From the IMG/VR virus record IMGVR_UViG_3300010373_000634, positions 1-43,061 of that record: a stretch of 43,061 bases of DNA; one strand, written 5' to 3'. Made by a program: the position numbers and the translations under genes. Source of the DNA: a virus. The notes under the pieces were generated by a model, which worked only from the letters and a program-made list of their open reading frames with translations, searched no databases and was not told the origin of the DNA. Positions 14,489 to 21,555 of the stretch are shown piece by piece; position 1 is the stretch's first letter, and each line of letters starts with the position of its first letter.

Positions 14489-14838
14489 CAGCGGACCTTC
14501 CTCGTCTTGATGGGGTTGCGGAACTCGGGCCGCAGAGGGAGCCGGCGCAGCGGGATGCGGCGCTTCGGCTGGGAGACGTAGCCCGGCATCTGCGGCCGGG
14601 CGCCGGTGGATTCGTCAGCGTGCTCGAGGGCGCCGAGTTCACGGATCACCTCACGCGCCCCGCGGCGGCAGTACCACCACGTGTTGAACCTGGCCGCGGC
14701 CTGCGTGCCGTGGTGCCACAGCACCGCCAGGCCGCCGGCAGTCAGGATGACAATCCCGAACACCAGCTCTGCGATCAGCGGATAGTCCAGCGGGTGTCGA
14801 ATCGCGGCCAGCATCAGCACCGGGAACGGGGACTTCAC
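14488..14838 (-). CDS. small membrane protein, 116 aa
   Basis: One clear membrane segment, LIAELVFGIVILTAGGLAVL (about residues 21-40), is followed by a long basic cytoplasmic tail rich in Arg and Pro. The start is GTG 14838 (GTGA overlap). It may anchor an early complex at the membrane or act in exclusion; no evidence decides this. Confidence 0.6.
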   Translation of the reverse strand: MKSPFPVLMLAAIRHPLDYPLIAELVFGIVILTAGGLAVLWHHGTQAAARFNTWWYCRRGAREVIRELGALEHADESTGARPQMPGYVSQPKRRIPLRRLPLRPEFRNPIKTRKVR

Positions 14839-15203
14839 CGGGCACCCGCCTTCAGCGCCGGCCCGGCAACCCAGGTGTGCACCAGCGACGACGCGGTGCG
14901 CTTACGGATGGACAACGCCGCACCCGCCGGAGACAGAACCTCCTCGCGGTGCAGCCGCTGAACCAGCCGGCCCCAGTCGTGCGACGGATCCGGCGGCTCG
15001 GGGATGCTCATGGCCACGGCGGCCTCGTTGATCTGAAATGACATCAGGCCGCGGGCTTTGGCGAAGGCGATGATCGCGGTTTCTGCGGCGGTTTCCCAGT
15101 CGAGGCGGGCCGCGGCGGGACTGTCGGCAACGGAGCCTTCGGGCAGTTCGTCGCGGCTGATGAGGGCCGTCTGGCCGGGGATGGGCGGTGCGGATTTGGT
15201 CAT
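14835..15203 (-). CDS. putative winged-helix protein, 122 aa
   Basis: Residues 38-75 (WETAAETAIIAFAKARGLMS, then FQINEAAVAM) look like the helix-rich part of a winged helix. They are followed by PPDPSHDWGRLVQRLHREEV and a basic strand RKRTASSLVHTWVAG. This arrangement recurs in small actinophage DNA-binding proteins. It is the first gene after the double-hairpin gap, has no obvious ribosome site, and may start at or near its own promoter. Confidence 0.6.
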   Translation of the reverse strand: MTKSAPPIPGQTALISRDELPEGSVADSPAAARLDWETAAETAIIAFAKARGLMSFQINEAAVAMSIPEPPDPSHDWGRLVQRLHREEVLSPAGAALSIRKRTASSLVHTWVAGPALKAGAR

Positions 15204-15253
15204 GGGTTAAGCCACATTCCGGAGCTAGATGTGCAGGTGAAAAAGGGTGATGG

Positions 15254-15297
15254 GGCCGGCCGTCGCTAACTTGGGGGGTTGAGTGCGACGGCCGGCC
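15254..15297. terminator. hairpin 1 of a tandem pair, 13-bp perfect stem
   Basis: GGCCGGCCGTCGC (15254-15266) and GCGACGGCCGGCC (15285-15297) pair around an 18-base loop with GGGGGG on the plus strand. No T-tract. Confidence 0.55.
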
Positions 15298-15301
15298 GGG
15301 T

Positions 15302-15337
15302 GCCCCGGGAACCACTGGGGGGAGGAAGTCCCGGGGC
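15302..15337. terminator. hairpin 2 of a tandem pair, 9-bp perfect stem
   Basis: GCCCCGGGA (15302-15310) and TCCCGGGGC (15329-15337) pair around an 18-base loop that again contains GGGGGG. The two hairpins fill the 148-bp gap downstream (leftwards) of the recombination operon and could end it. Confidence 0.55.
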
Positions 15338-15351
15338 GGCTTGGCGGTGCG

Positions 15352-15570
15352 CTACCGGAGCGGCACCCGTTCTCGGAGGGCGTGACGGCCCGACGACTGC
15401 ATGCGGGCCTCCTCGAGACGCCGCCGGTGCTCAATGCGCTTAGGCAGCGCGATCAGCTCGTCGTCAGCGTTCTCACGGTTTGCCTTGGCCTGAAGCCGGA
15501 AGATGCAGCAGAACCCGTAGGCGAGCGCGGCAAGCAGGGCTGCCACGGACAGGATCGCGACGGTAGTCAC
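15352..15570 (-). CDS. small membrane protein, 72 aa
   Basis: GTG 15570 overlaps the ERF stop (GTGA). Residues 2-24 form a membrane helix (TVAILSVAALLAALAYGFCC), then comes a basic amphipathic tail with LPKRIEHRRRLEEARMQS. It is the last gene before the tandem hairpins. Function unknown. Confidence 0.55.
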   Translation of the reverse strand: MTTVAILSVAALLAALAYGFCCIFRLQAKANRENADDELIALPKRIEHRRRLEEARMQSSGRHALRERVPLR

Positions 15571-16421
15571 AACGCGCCGCCGTTCAGCGTCGGGCACGCG
15601 TCCGGGTGGTGGCCCGGCTGCTCGCACCGCTGGCAGAACTGCTGTGCCGCCTCAGCCTGCGCCTTGCGCGCCTTGCCGATACGGTCCAGCGCCTCCAGCA
15701 GGCCCTCCCGCTCACCCTCCTCGTTGGTGATCGGCTCCCACGCCAGGCGCAGGCTCACGATCTCCGAACGGATCTGCACCAGCCGGTCCCGGCTCGTCGC
15801 CTTCCGAACGATCTCCGTGAAGTAGTCCTGCGGCTCGCGCGCCCGCGCCTCACCCCGGTCGTGCGCCGTGTACTCCGGATCCGGATCCCGCGTCGGAATC
15901 ATCCCGGCCTCGAACAGCAGCACCCGGAACGCCACCGACTGCGCCTTCGCCGAAGCCTTGTCCTGCGTGTCCAACGCCTGCCCGCACGACTCGGCCTCGA
16001 AGAAGTCATCCATCGGCCCGTAGATCCGCCACGTCACCGTGACCGTGCAGTCGCACTGCGGCTTCCCGCCGGACGTCTTCGTCTCCCTGTAGACCGCCAC
16101 CTTCTTAACCGGAATGACGTTCACGCCGTGGCGCAGCGTCACCGGACTGAAGGCGTTGACTGCGGTGTCCACGCCGCGGAACTTGTACTTGGTGCCGGCG
16201 GCGTCGTACTGCTCGGCCTTGCCGATCGAGCGAATGTCGCGCCGCACGCGGCTCCACGCCTGGATCGCGGTCAGCTTCGCCGACTCCGGATCCAGGGTGT
16301 CGTCGATGTTCACGTCGGGCAGCTCGTCGCTGCCGGCGGTCGCGATCGGCATAACGGTGACGGAACCGTTCGCCGGGGTGTTTGCGGCCAGCTCCCCGGC
16401 GCGCTCAGCGAGGCTCTTCAT
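15567..16421 (-). CDS. erf: ERF-family single-strand annealing protein with C-terminal zinc knuckle, 284 aa
   Basis: Residues 48-175 carry the ERF signature: AWSRVRRDIRSIGKAEQYDA, KFRGVDTAVNAFSPVTLRHG, and the C-terminal part DTQDKASAKAQSVAFRVLLF ending in EAGMIPT. ERF proteins anneal complementary single strands for phage recombination. The C terminus ends in an exact CX2CX4HX4C zinc knuckle (C263, C266, H271, C276), the retroviral nucleocapsid-type pattern. I placed the start at ATG 16421, which overlaps the exonuclease stop by ATGA. Together with the YqaJ exonuclease it forms a two-gene recombination module. Confidence 0.88.
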   Translation of the reverse strand: MKSLAERAGELAANTPANGSVTVMPIATAGSDELPDVNIDDTLDPESAKLTAIQAWSRVRRDIRSIGKAEQYDAAGTKYKFRGVDTAVNAFSPVTLRHGVNVIPVKKVAVYRETKTSGGKPQCDCTVTVTWRIYGPMDDFFEAESCGQALDTQDKASAKAQSVAFRVLLFEAGMIPTRDPDPEYTAHDRGEARAREPQDYFTEIVRKATSRDRLVQIRSEIVSLRLAWEPITNEEGEREGLLEALDRIGKARKAQAEAAQQFCQRCEQPGHHPDACPTLNGGAL

Positions 16422-17455
16422 GCCAGCTCCTTGCGAAAGTCGGAGGAGATGTTCAGACGCCGGTCCGTACCGCTCTTGCCGCCGGTACGCACACACGCCG
16501 CATACGCCTCCGGCCACCCCTCGGCCAAGGCCTCCATGTCGACGTAGCGCCGCGACGACTTCGCGTAGGTGTAGGCGATCCGGTTATCCATGACCGCCGC
16601 CTCGGCGCTGTTCAGCCGGGCAATCAACCGCGCCTGAATAACCTTGCGCTGCTTACTGATCTCGGACTCCTGAAGCCCGAGCGTCACGTAGTCGCGCATG
16701 TCGTCGTAAGCGGCCATGTCCGCGTCGAGGTCCACGAAGCCGTCGCGGTCCGAGTGCAGCGACCCGTACAGGTCAATCAGGTCGTCCGGGTCGTCGTTCT
16801 CCGCAATCGGCGGCGGGCTGCCGGCCTGCACGCTGTCGTGCCAGAACCTGGAGGCAACCTTGGTGATGTCCGCGATGGTGCGCTCGTGCTCGCTGCGGCG
16901 CACGGTGAACTGCCGCGGGTCGTTGCCGCCGATCAGAACCATGACGTGGATGTGCTCGTAGCCGGTCACGGCGATCTGCCACAGCACCTGGGCCAGGACG
17001 TCGTCGGGAACGCCGTGGCGCCACCGGCCGGCCACATACGCCGACCGGGTCTTGATCTCCAGGGCGCAGGACTCGTGCACGTCCGGGTTCAGCGGGCACT
17101 CGGTACACCGCCGGTCCAGAGTGCACATCATCCAGCGGTGCTCCACGTGGCAGACCAAGCCAACACGGCGGATGACGGTGCGGTTGCGGCGAGCCCATTC
17201 GCGGGCGACGGGCTCCTCCATGACGTTGCCCCACAGCGCAGGCTCGCTGATGTCGTTGTCGAACGGCAGGTTGCCGCGCTTCTCGTGGAAGACACGCAGG
17301 GCGCTGTGCCCGTAGGCGGACACGCCCATCACGGAAGCGATGTCGGAGGATCCGAGGCCTTCGCGGCGTGCGGCCAGCCAGTCGCTGCGGTCGGCAGATG
17401 CGGGCAGCACCAGGGCCGCAGTGGGGGTGACTCGGCGGAGCGCGGTCGAGATCAC
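16418..17455 (-). CDS. YqaJ-type viral recombinase (lambda exonuclease family), 345 aa
   Basis: The N-terminal motif RREGLGSSDIASVMGVSAYG and WGNVMEEPVAREWA, followed by TLDRR (D114) and CALEIKTRSAY (E133, K135), give the PD-(D/E)XK active site of the YqaJ family. It resects 5' ends to load ERF. Between D114 and E133 lies an unusual cysteine cluster (C111, C117, C120, C130), possibly a metal or Fe-S site. ATG 17455 overlaps the upstream stop by ATGA, and its own stop overlaps erf. Confidence 0.88.
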   Translation of the reverse strand: MISTALRRVTPTAALVLPASADRSDWLAARREGLGSSDIASVMGVSAYGHSALRVFHEKRGNLPFDNDISEPALWGNVMEEPVAREWARRNRTVIRRVGLVCHVEHRWMMCTLDRRCTECPLNPDVHESCALEIKTRSAYVAGRWRHGVPDDVLAQVLWQIAVTGYEHIHVMVLIGGNDPRQFTVRRSEHERTIADITKVASRFWHDSVQAGSPPPIAENDDPDDLIDLYGSLHSDRDGFVDLDADMAAYDDMRDYVTLGLQESEISKQRKVIQARLIARLNSAEAAVMDNRIAYTYAKSSRRYVDMEALAEGWPEAYAACVRTGGKSGTDRRLNISSDFRKELA

Positions 17456-17850
17456 GCAGTCACCGCCGGGCGGCTCCTGAACCAGTCCACGCTCGCGACC
17501 GACTCGCGCCAGTCACCCGCGACCGCACGCGCCGGCATCGACACCCGCGGACGGGCCGCCCAGTACTCCCAGCCCAGATCCAGCACGTTCTCCGACAGCT
17601 CCGCGCCCGAAGCCGAAGCCTCGCGCACGACCAGGCCCCACGCGTCGGAAGCCTCGCCGTGCAGGCGCTCCGCCTCGTCGTCGAGCCACACGGCATCCGC
17701 CAGGCGCGCACGCTCGGAAGCCTCCACCGACGCTTCGTGTGCGGCCTCGAACTCCTCGAGGAGCACCGCCAGACGACGGTCGATCTGCGCGCCGGCCGCC
17801 AGCACGGGAGCCTCGGCGGCCACGAAGGTACGCACGTCGATGGTGGTCAC
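17452..17850 (-). CDS. hypothetical helical protein, 132 aa
   Basis: A largely helical, Ala/Glu-rich protein from GTG 17850 (VTTIDVRTFVAAEAPVLAAG) to SVDWFRSRPAVTA. The middle (RRLAVLLEEFEAAHEASVEA) could be a coiled coil. GTGA junction upstream, ATGA downstream. It lies directly before the exonuclease, so a role in recombination or nuclease control is possible but unproven. Confidence 0.6.
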   Translation of the reverse strand: MTTIDVRTFVAAEAPVLAAGAQIDRRLAVLLEEFEAAHEASVEASERARLADAVWLDDEAERLHGEASDAWGLVVREASASGAELSENVLDLGWEYWAARPRVSMPARAVAGDWRESVASVDWFRSRPAVTA

Positions 17851-18098
17851 CGGGCACCCCCCTCGGCCAGCCGGTTCAGCAGGCCGCCGTCGATGGCGTC
17901 GGCCAGTAGGCCCCACGCACGCACCCGCACGTCCGCGTCCGCAGCGAGCCGCACCCACTTGTCGGCGGGGTCCAGGCGGTCCGTTACCGGCTGCCGGTCA
18001 CGGAACGCGCCGGCGGAGTCGGCGTGCATCGACGCGATCATGTGCAGGCTCGTCGCCATCTCGCGGGCGAGAGCATCAGTGGTCAAGGCCGCGGTCAC
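17847..18098 (-). CDS. hypothetical protein, 83 aa
   Basis: GTG 18098 (GTGA overlap) gives VTAALTTDALAREMATSLHM, a His/Met-containing helical N terminus, then a basic middle and a Leu-rich end. No family recognised. Confidence 0.55.
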   Translation of the reverse strand: MTAALTTDALAREMATSLHMIASMHADSAGAFRDRQPVTDRLDPADKWVRLAADADVRVRAWGLLADAIDGGLLNRLAEGGAR

Positions 18099-18547
18099 CG
18101 GGCCGCCCCCATCGTGAGGCCGGCAATAGCCGCATGCGGCTGCCAGTCGGTAACGGTCTTGCTCTCCACCCGCGTCGTAGCCGTCCCGGCCTGCGACAGC
18201 GGCGCGTAGATGAACAGCTCGACCAGACCGAACCAGGCGCTGACGCCCGCGTACCGATCGTCGAAGCTCTGCTCCAGCCGGGCGCCGTGCTCGGCAGCCT
18301 CGGCCGCCAGCGACGCCATGTGCTCCGGAACGTCCTCGCCGTCACCGGCGTGGTCGCCGACGAACAGGTGGACGCGGGCCGGGTGGTGGTTGCCGTGGCG
18401 CATCGCCGAGGCCAGCCGGTCGGCAACGCGGTTGGCGATGTCGGGCCGTGCCTGGACGAACGACGCCAGGTTGTACAGGCCCGTCATGGCGTCGGCGATA
18501 AGGCCGGCGACGTTGGTCGCGACGGGGGTGGTGTCGACGGCGGTCAC
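18095..18547 (-). CDS. hypothetical protein, 150 aa
   Basis: GTG 18547 (GTGA overlap). Helical N-terminal half (NVAGLIADAMTGLYNLASFV), a His-rich turn (RHGNHHPARVHLFVGDHAGD) and a hydrophobic C-terminal segment (VSAWFGLVELFIYAPLSQAG). It could be peripheral to the membrane. Function unknown. Confidence 0.55.
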   Translation of the reverse strand: MTAVDTTPVATNVAGLIADAMTGLYNLASFVQARPDIANRVADRLASAMRHGNHHPARVHLFVGDHAGDGEDVPEHMASLAAEAAEHGARLEQSFDDRYAGVSAWFGLVELFIYAPLSQAGTATTRVESKTVTDWQPHAAIAGLTMGAAR

Positions 18548-19071
18548 TTCGACTCACCGCCCGACGTCTTCTCCGCGACGGTGGCCTTCACCCTGGCGGA
18601 CCGCGGCGCCGGCGCCTTCTTCGCCGGCTTGGACTCCACCGGCTCCTCGACGGTCACGGTCTCGGTCACTGGCTCCGCGGACTCCTCGGCCTTCGCCAAG
18701 AGCGCCTCGCGGCCCAGCCGCTGCTCCTCCCGCGAACGCTCCAGCTCCGCATCCGACACCGAGAACACGTAGTAGTGCGCCCGGCCGATGCTCATGCCCG
18801 CGCCGAACTGGCCCGTCGGGCTCACCGGCTCCACACCCAGCACGTTGGCCACCGTGCCCACCACGTTCCGCGCGTCCTCCTGTCCCAACGTCGCCGACAC
18901 CGCGACCGAGATCTCGAAGTAGGCGGGCAGCGGCAGGTCCGGACGGGAACGGAGCAGCTCCAACAGCATGTGAGCGTCCCGCAGCCACGCCTCGCGGGCC
19001 GCGACGATCCGTGCGGCCTCACGCTCCGCAGTCTCGTCGGACACGACCGCCGTCTCGTCCAGCACGGTCAC
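18544..19071 (-). CDS. hypothetical protein with charged C-terminal tail, 175 aa
   Basis: GTG 19071 (GTGA overlap). Residues 1-115 are a folded domain (AREAWLRDAHMLLELLRSRP and ISVAVSATLGQEDARNVVGT), residues 115-140 a Glu/Arg-rich helix, and the last 40 residues a Lys/Ala/Pro-rich tail (PAKKAPAPRSARVKATVAEK) of the kind that binds nucleic acid nonspecifically. Confidence 0.55.
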   Translation of the reverse strand: MTVLDETAVVSDETAEREAARIVAAREAWLRDAHMLLELLRSRPDLPLPAYFEISVAVSATLGQEDARNVVGTVANVLGVEPVSPTGQFGAGMSIGRAHYYVFSVSDAELERSREEQRLGREALLAKAEESAEPVTETVTVEEPVESKPAKKAPAPRSARVKATVAEKTSGGESK

Positions 19072-19616
19072 CGGGCCACCCCCGAACCGGGGAAGTCCGC
19101 GTGCCCGATCGCCGTCATCACGACCGTTTTCGGGGACGCCTTCGGGTTCAGCTGCACGCTCGGCGCCATCCGCGCGTACCACTCCCGGTGGAACGTCGCC
19201 AGCGACAAGTCCGAGGCCGCCGTGTTCGGCTCGGGGCGAAAGAACGGCGCGTTCGGTGGCAGCGAGTATGCCGGCCGGGACGAACCCGACAGCGCCGCCA
19301 CGACCCGCGCCTGCGCGTCCCGCAGGTTCGGCTGGGTGGCCATCGCCACCGACGGCGGCAGGGCCGTGGCCGCGGGCATCACCGACGTTTCGTCGGACAC
19401 CGCACGCAGGACGCGCATCTCCGAGTCCGTCACCGGCCGGACGCCGATGACATGGCCGGCCAGCGGGGCGCTGGGCCCGCGGTGCCTGCCGGGCTGCGTG
19501 GCCGGGCGCTGCTCCATGTCGCCGTTCAGGAAGTCCTGGGGGCGCTTGAGGACGACAGGGATCTGCGATGTGGTGCGCTTGTGCTTGCGGGGCTTGCGGG
19601 TACGCTTGAACAGCAA
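19068..19616 (-). CDS. hypothetical basic protein, 182 aa, TTG start
   Basis: The TTG at 19616 lies eight bases behind a very good AGAGGTG ribosome site and gives a strongly basic N terminus, LLFKRTRKPRKHKRTTSQIP. An in-frame ATG at 19721 exists, but it lies within hairpins of the leader and has no ribosome site, and the codons between are poor in G/C at the third position near the real start. The body has no family I recognise, with a VTDSEMRVLRAVSDETSVMP segment. It begins the GTGA-linked recombination operon. Confidence 0.6.
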   Translation of the reverse strand: MLFKRTRKPRKHKRTTSQIPVVLKRPQDFLNGDMEQRPATQPGRHRGPSAPLAGHVIGVRPVTDSEMRVLRAVSDETSVMPAATALPPSVAMATQPNLRDAQARVVAALSGSSRPAYSLPPNAPFFRPEPNTAASDLSLATFHREWYARMAPSVQLNPKASPKTVVMTAIGHADFPGSGVAR

Positions 19617-19732
19617 AGCCCTCACCTCTTTCTCTCTTGTGGGTGGTACTTGTGGGGGCGCGTTGAGCGCCTTGAGCGCTCCGGGCGATCGGTCGGCGGC
19701 ATCCGACTGGTCGCCCATCACGCTTTGATGGG
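19617..19732 (-). promoter_or_regulatory. hairpin-rich 116-nt leader of the recombination operon
   Basis: Three stem-loops follow each other on the minus strand: CCCATCA/TGATGGG (19714-19732), a 14-bp stem with two G-U pairs (19683-19716) and GAGCGC/GCGCTC (19665-19681). The first two share 19714-19716, so they compete. They precede the AGAGGTG ribosome site at about 19624-19630. An attenuator or antitermination leader is the natural reading. Confidence 0.5.
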
Positions 19733-19939
19733 TCAGGCCGCCTCGGCGGTCGGGACGGCGAGGGGTACGGCTTCGCGTTCGGTGCGCAGCCGCTTGACGG
19801 TGGGCGCGAGCAGGATCCGCAGACCCTCGACGATTCGGGGATTCGGCGGCGGGGCCGCGGCGACCAGCGCGTCGATCTGCGCCACCACCGCGGGTCCCAG
19901 GTCCAGCTCGAACGCCTCGTCCGTGTAGCCGGCGTTCAT
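19733..19939 (-). CDS. small hypothetical protein, 68 aa
   Basis: It begins MNAGYTDEAFELDLGPAVVA and is helical, ending in EREAVPLAVPTAEAA. ATG 19939 overlaps the Cro-like stop (ATGA). It may be a partner of the Cro-like protein; no family recognised. Confidence 0.55.
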   Translation of the reverse strand: MNAGYTDEAFELDLGPAVVAQIDALVAAAPPPNPRIVEGLRILLAPTVKRLRTEREAVPLAVPTAEAA

Positions 19940-20250
19940 GCCGCGACCGCGGTCTCCGCCTCGTCGGGCAGGCGCAGCACGGCGGCCATCGCTTCTTTGT
20001 CGCTGACGCCGTGGATGTTGGCGTAGCAGCGGACGAGGGCGCCGAGGGTGTTGATGTCCGGCTTACCGATGCCGGACAGGCGCTGCTTGTGGATCCCGGC
20101 CACGGCGGCGATGCGGGACATAACCGGCTCGCCGCGGCGGTTGCACAGGTCGCTGCGGCCGGCGGCGATGAGGTCCAGGACGTTGTCCTCCAGCACCAGC
20201 GGGACGCCCCGCCTGGGTCCTGGCCGTCTTTCTGTACTGACGTCCGTCAT
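19936..20250 (-). CDS. Cro-like HTH regulator, 104 aa
   Basis: First gene of the leftward early operon. Residues 42-75 (PVMSRIAAVAGIHKQRLSGI, then GKPDINTLGALVRCY) form a lambda repressor-type helix-turn-helix. The ATG 20250 has no ribosome site and lies seven bases after a TAGTCT -10 box, so the transcript may be leaderless. It is divergent from the plus-strand repressor, and the 20272-20287 palindrome lies 22 bp upstream. The role (Cro or excision control) is inferred from position. Confidence 0.7.
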   Translation of the reverse strand: MTDVSTERRPGPRRGVPLVLEDNVLDLIAAGRSDLCNRRGEPVMSRIAAVAGIHKQRLSGIGKPDINTLGALVRCYANIHGVSDKEAMAAVLRLPDEAETAVAA

Positions 20251-20257
20251 GCAAGAC

Positions 20258-20263
20258 AGACTA
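20258..20263 (-). promoter_or_regulatory. -10 box of the leftward promoter (TAGTCT on minus strand)
   Basis: TAGTCT followed by seven bases and the ATG fits a leaderless start. A possible TTGTCC -35 at 20284-20289 has a 20-bp spacer, which is longer than usual; the operator at 20272-20287 would cover it. Confidence 0.4.
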
Positions 20264-20271
20264 CACCTTGC

Positions 20272-20287
20272 GTCCTGGTCTCAGGAC
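20272..20287. promoter_or_regulatory. operator 1, GTCCTGGTCTCAGGAC
   Basis: A 16-bp palindrome-like site with perfect GTCCT/AGGAC arms, next to the leftward promoter of the Cro-like gene. It shares arms and length with operator 2. Confidence 0.65.
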
Positions 20288-20445
20288 AACGTTAGGGCAA
20301 CGGGATGGCAAAGAGATACGGGGCGCTCGGCCCGGATGCGCGCCTCGAATTGGAGCGCCGCACCATATGGCGGTCTCAGGGTTCTGGCTCTATCGTCCGA
20401 AACGATGACAGCCACCCGGCGCCACCCTAGTGGCCTACCTGGAAT

Positions 20446-20461
20446 GTCCTTAGCTCAGGAC
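20446..20461. promoter_or_regulatory. operator 2, GTCCTTAGCTCAGGAC
   Basis: A 16-bp site one base from the perfect palindrome GTCCTGAGCTCAGGAC. It lies 55 bp before the repressor start. A partial site, GGTCTCAGG, occurs at 20372-20380 between the two. The 265-bp region 20251-20515 has no gene. Confidence 0.65.
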
Positions 20462-20515
20462 GAATCAGGTAGTGTGCACGCACACAGCCTTACCACTTCC
20501 CCAAGGCGGAGACTG

Positions 20516-20998
20516 ATGGCGCGCGACAATACCAACGCCCGCACCTGGGGCGAATACGTCCGCTCCCGGATGTCCGCCCTCGGCATGACCCAGGCAGACC
20601 TACGACGGCGACTCGACGAACTCGGCGAACCCATCTCCCGGCAGACCGCCAGCCAATGGGCCAAGGGAGACAACGCCGCCGAACCCGACACCGTCCCCAT
20701 AGTCTCCATCGCCTTCGAAGACGAAAGCCCCGACGAAGCCCTCCGCGCCGCCGGGCTCGCCCGCATCGCCGACGCCATCGCCGGCCGCCCCCTGCGCCTC
20801 GCCGGCGCACCCCCCGAACCGGTTGACGACGGAATCCGCATCATTCTCGCGAATTCACAGCTAGACGCCGATCAGAAAGCAGACGCCATCGCCCACTACA
20901 AACGGCGCAAAGCCAGGCTCCTCGCCGAGGTCAACGCCCTAGTGGACGCCATGTCGGGCACCGACGGAAGCCAAGGCAACACGCCGGCGGCTGGTTAA
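20516..20998 (+). CDS. XRE-family phage repressor, 160 aa
   Basis: ATG 20516 is preceded by AAGGCGGAG. Residues 8-60 carry an HTH: TWGEYVRSRMSALGMTQADL, RRRLDELGEPISRQTASQWA and KGDNAAEPDTVP, typical of Cro/cI-type proteins. The C-terminal half (ARIADAIAGRPLRLAG and ILANSQLDADQKADAIAHYK) is an oligomerisation-type helical region without a LexA-like protease. It is the only regulator reading rightwards in the immunity region and is divergent from the Cro-like gene, with operator palindromes between. It is the likely lysogeny repressor. Confidence 0.78.
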   Translation: MARDNTNARTWGEYVRSRMSALGMTQADLRRRLDELGEPISRQTASQWAKGDNAAEPDTVPIVSIAFEDESPDEALRAAGLARIADAIAGRPLRLAGAPPEPVDDGIRIILANSQLDADQKADAIAHYKRRKARLLAEVNALVDAMSGTDGSQGNTPAAG

Positions 20999-21043
20999 CG
21001 AGGTTGCCCAACGTCCAACTTTTCATAACAGAATGAACTCCCC

Positions 21044-21072
21044 TTCACAGGCCTCTGACCTCACGTTACGGT
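21044..21072 (+). promoter_or_regulatory. candidate sigma70-type promoter TTCACA-17 bp-TACGGT
   Basis: The -35 at 21044-21049 and -10 at 21067-21072 are separated by the ideal 17 bp and point to the membrane-protein gene at 21124. The rest of 20999-21123 shows no gene. Confidence 0.5.
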
Positions 21073-21123
21073 GGATCACCTAGCCGCCGCGTACCCCGCG
21101 GCGCACGGCGGAAGAGCTGCCCT

Positions 21124-21555
21124 ATGACCGTCCGACAACGGCGTCGCCCACGGCTGTCCGACACCCTGTGGGCCATGTGCGGCATTGGCTGGCTCGTACT
21201 CCTCACAGCCCCCACCGACTACATGCAGCGGATCGGCGGCATCACCGCCATCACCGCCGGGATGCTTGCGGCGCTGCGCACCAGCCTTGCCAGCCAGGCG
21301 AAAACCAGATCCCTCATGACCGAAACGCTCGCAGCCAACGCCAAACTCAACGAATACCTCAACGACTGCGCGATCACCACCGCCGTGCAGCGCAGACTCG
21401 CCACCCTTCAACACGACCAAGCCCCCGCCGGCACACCCACCTGGGAACGCCCCCGAAACGGCGCCGCCCAGGCAGGCACCGGCAGACACCGGATAAGCGG
21501 CGGCGATGTCGTGTACTTCCCCACGCAGCAGAACCGCGCCGACGAGGCATCCTGA
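21124..21555 (+). CDS. membrane protein of the immunity region, 143 aa
   Basis: After a basic N terminus (MTVRQRRRPRLSDTLWAMCG) there are two hydrophobic segments, GIGWLVLLTAP at about 20-30 and GGITAITAGMLAALRTSLAS at about 38-57. A helical, Gln/Arg-rich tail of about 85 residues follows. It has its own promoter-like sequence and lies beside the repressor, in the place where superinfection-exclusion genes often sit. Its TGA abuts the integrase stop as TGATCA. Function is unknown; exclusion is inference. Confidence 0.65.
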   Translation: MTVRQRRRPRLSDTLWAMCGIGWLVLLTAPTDYMQRIGGITAITAGMLAALRTSLASQAKTRSLMTETLAANAKLNEYLNDCAITTAVQRRLATLQHDQAPAGTPTWERPRNGAAQAGTGRHRISGGDVVYFPTQQNRADEAS

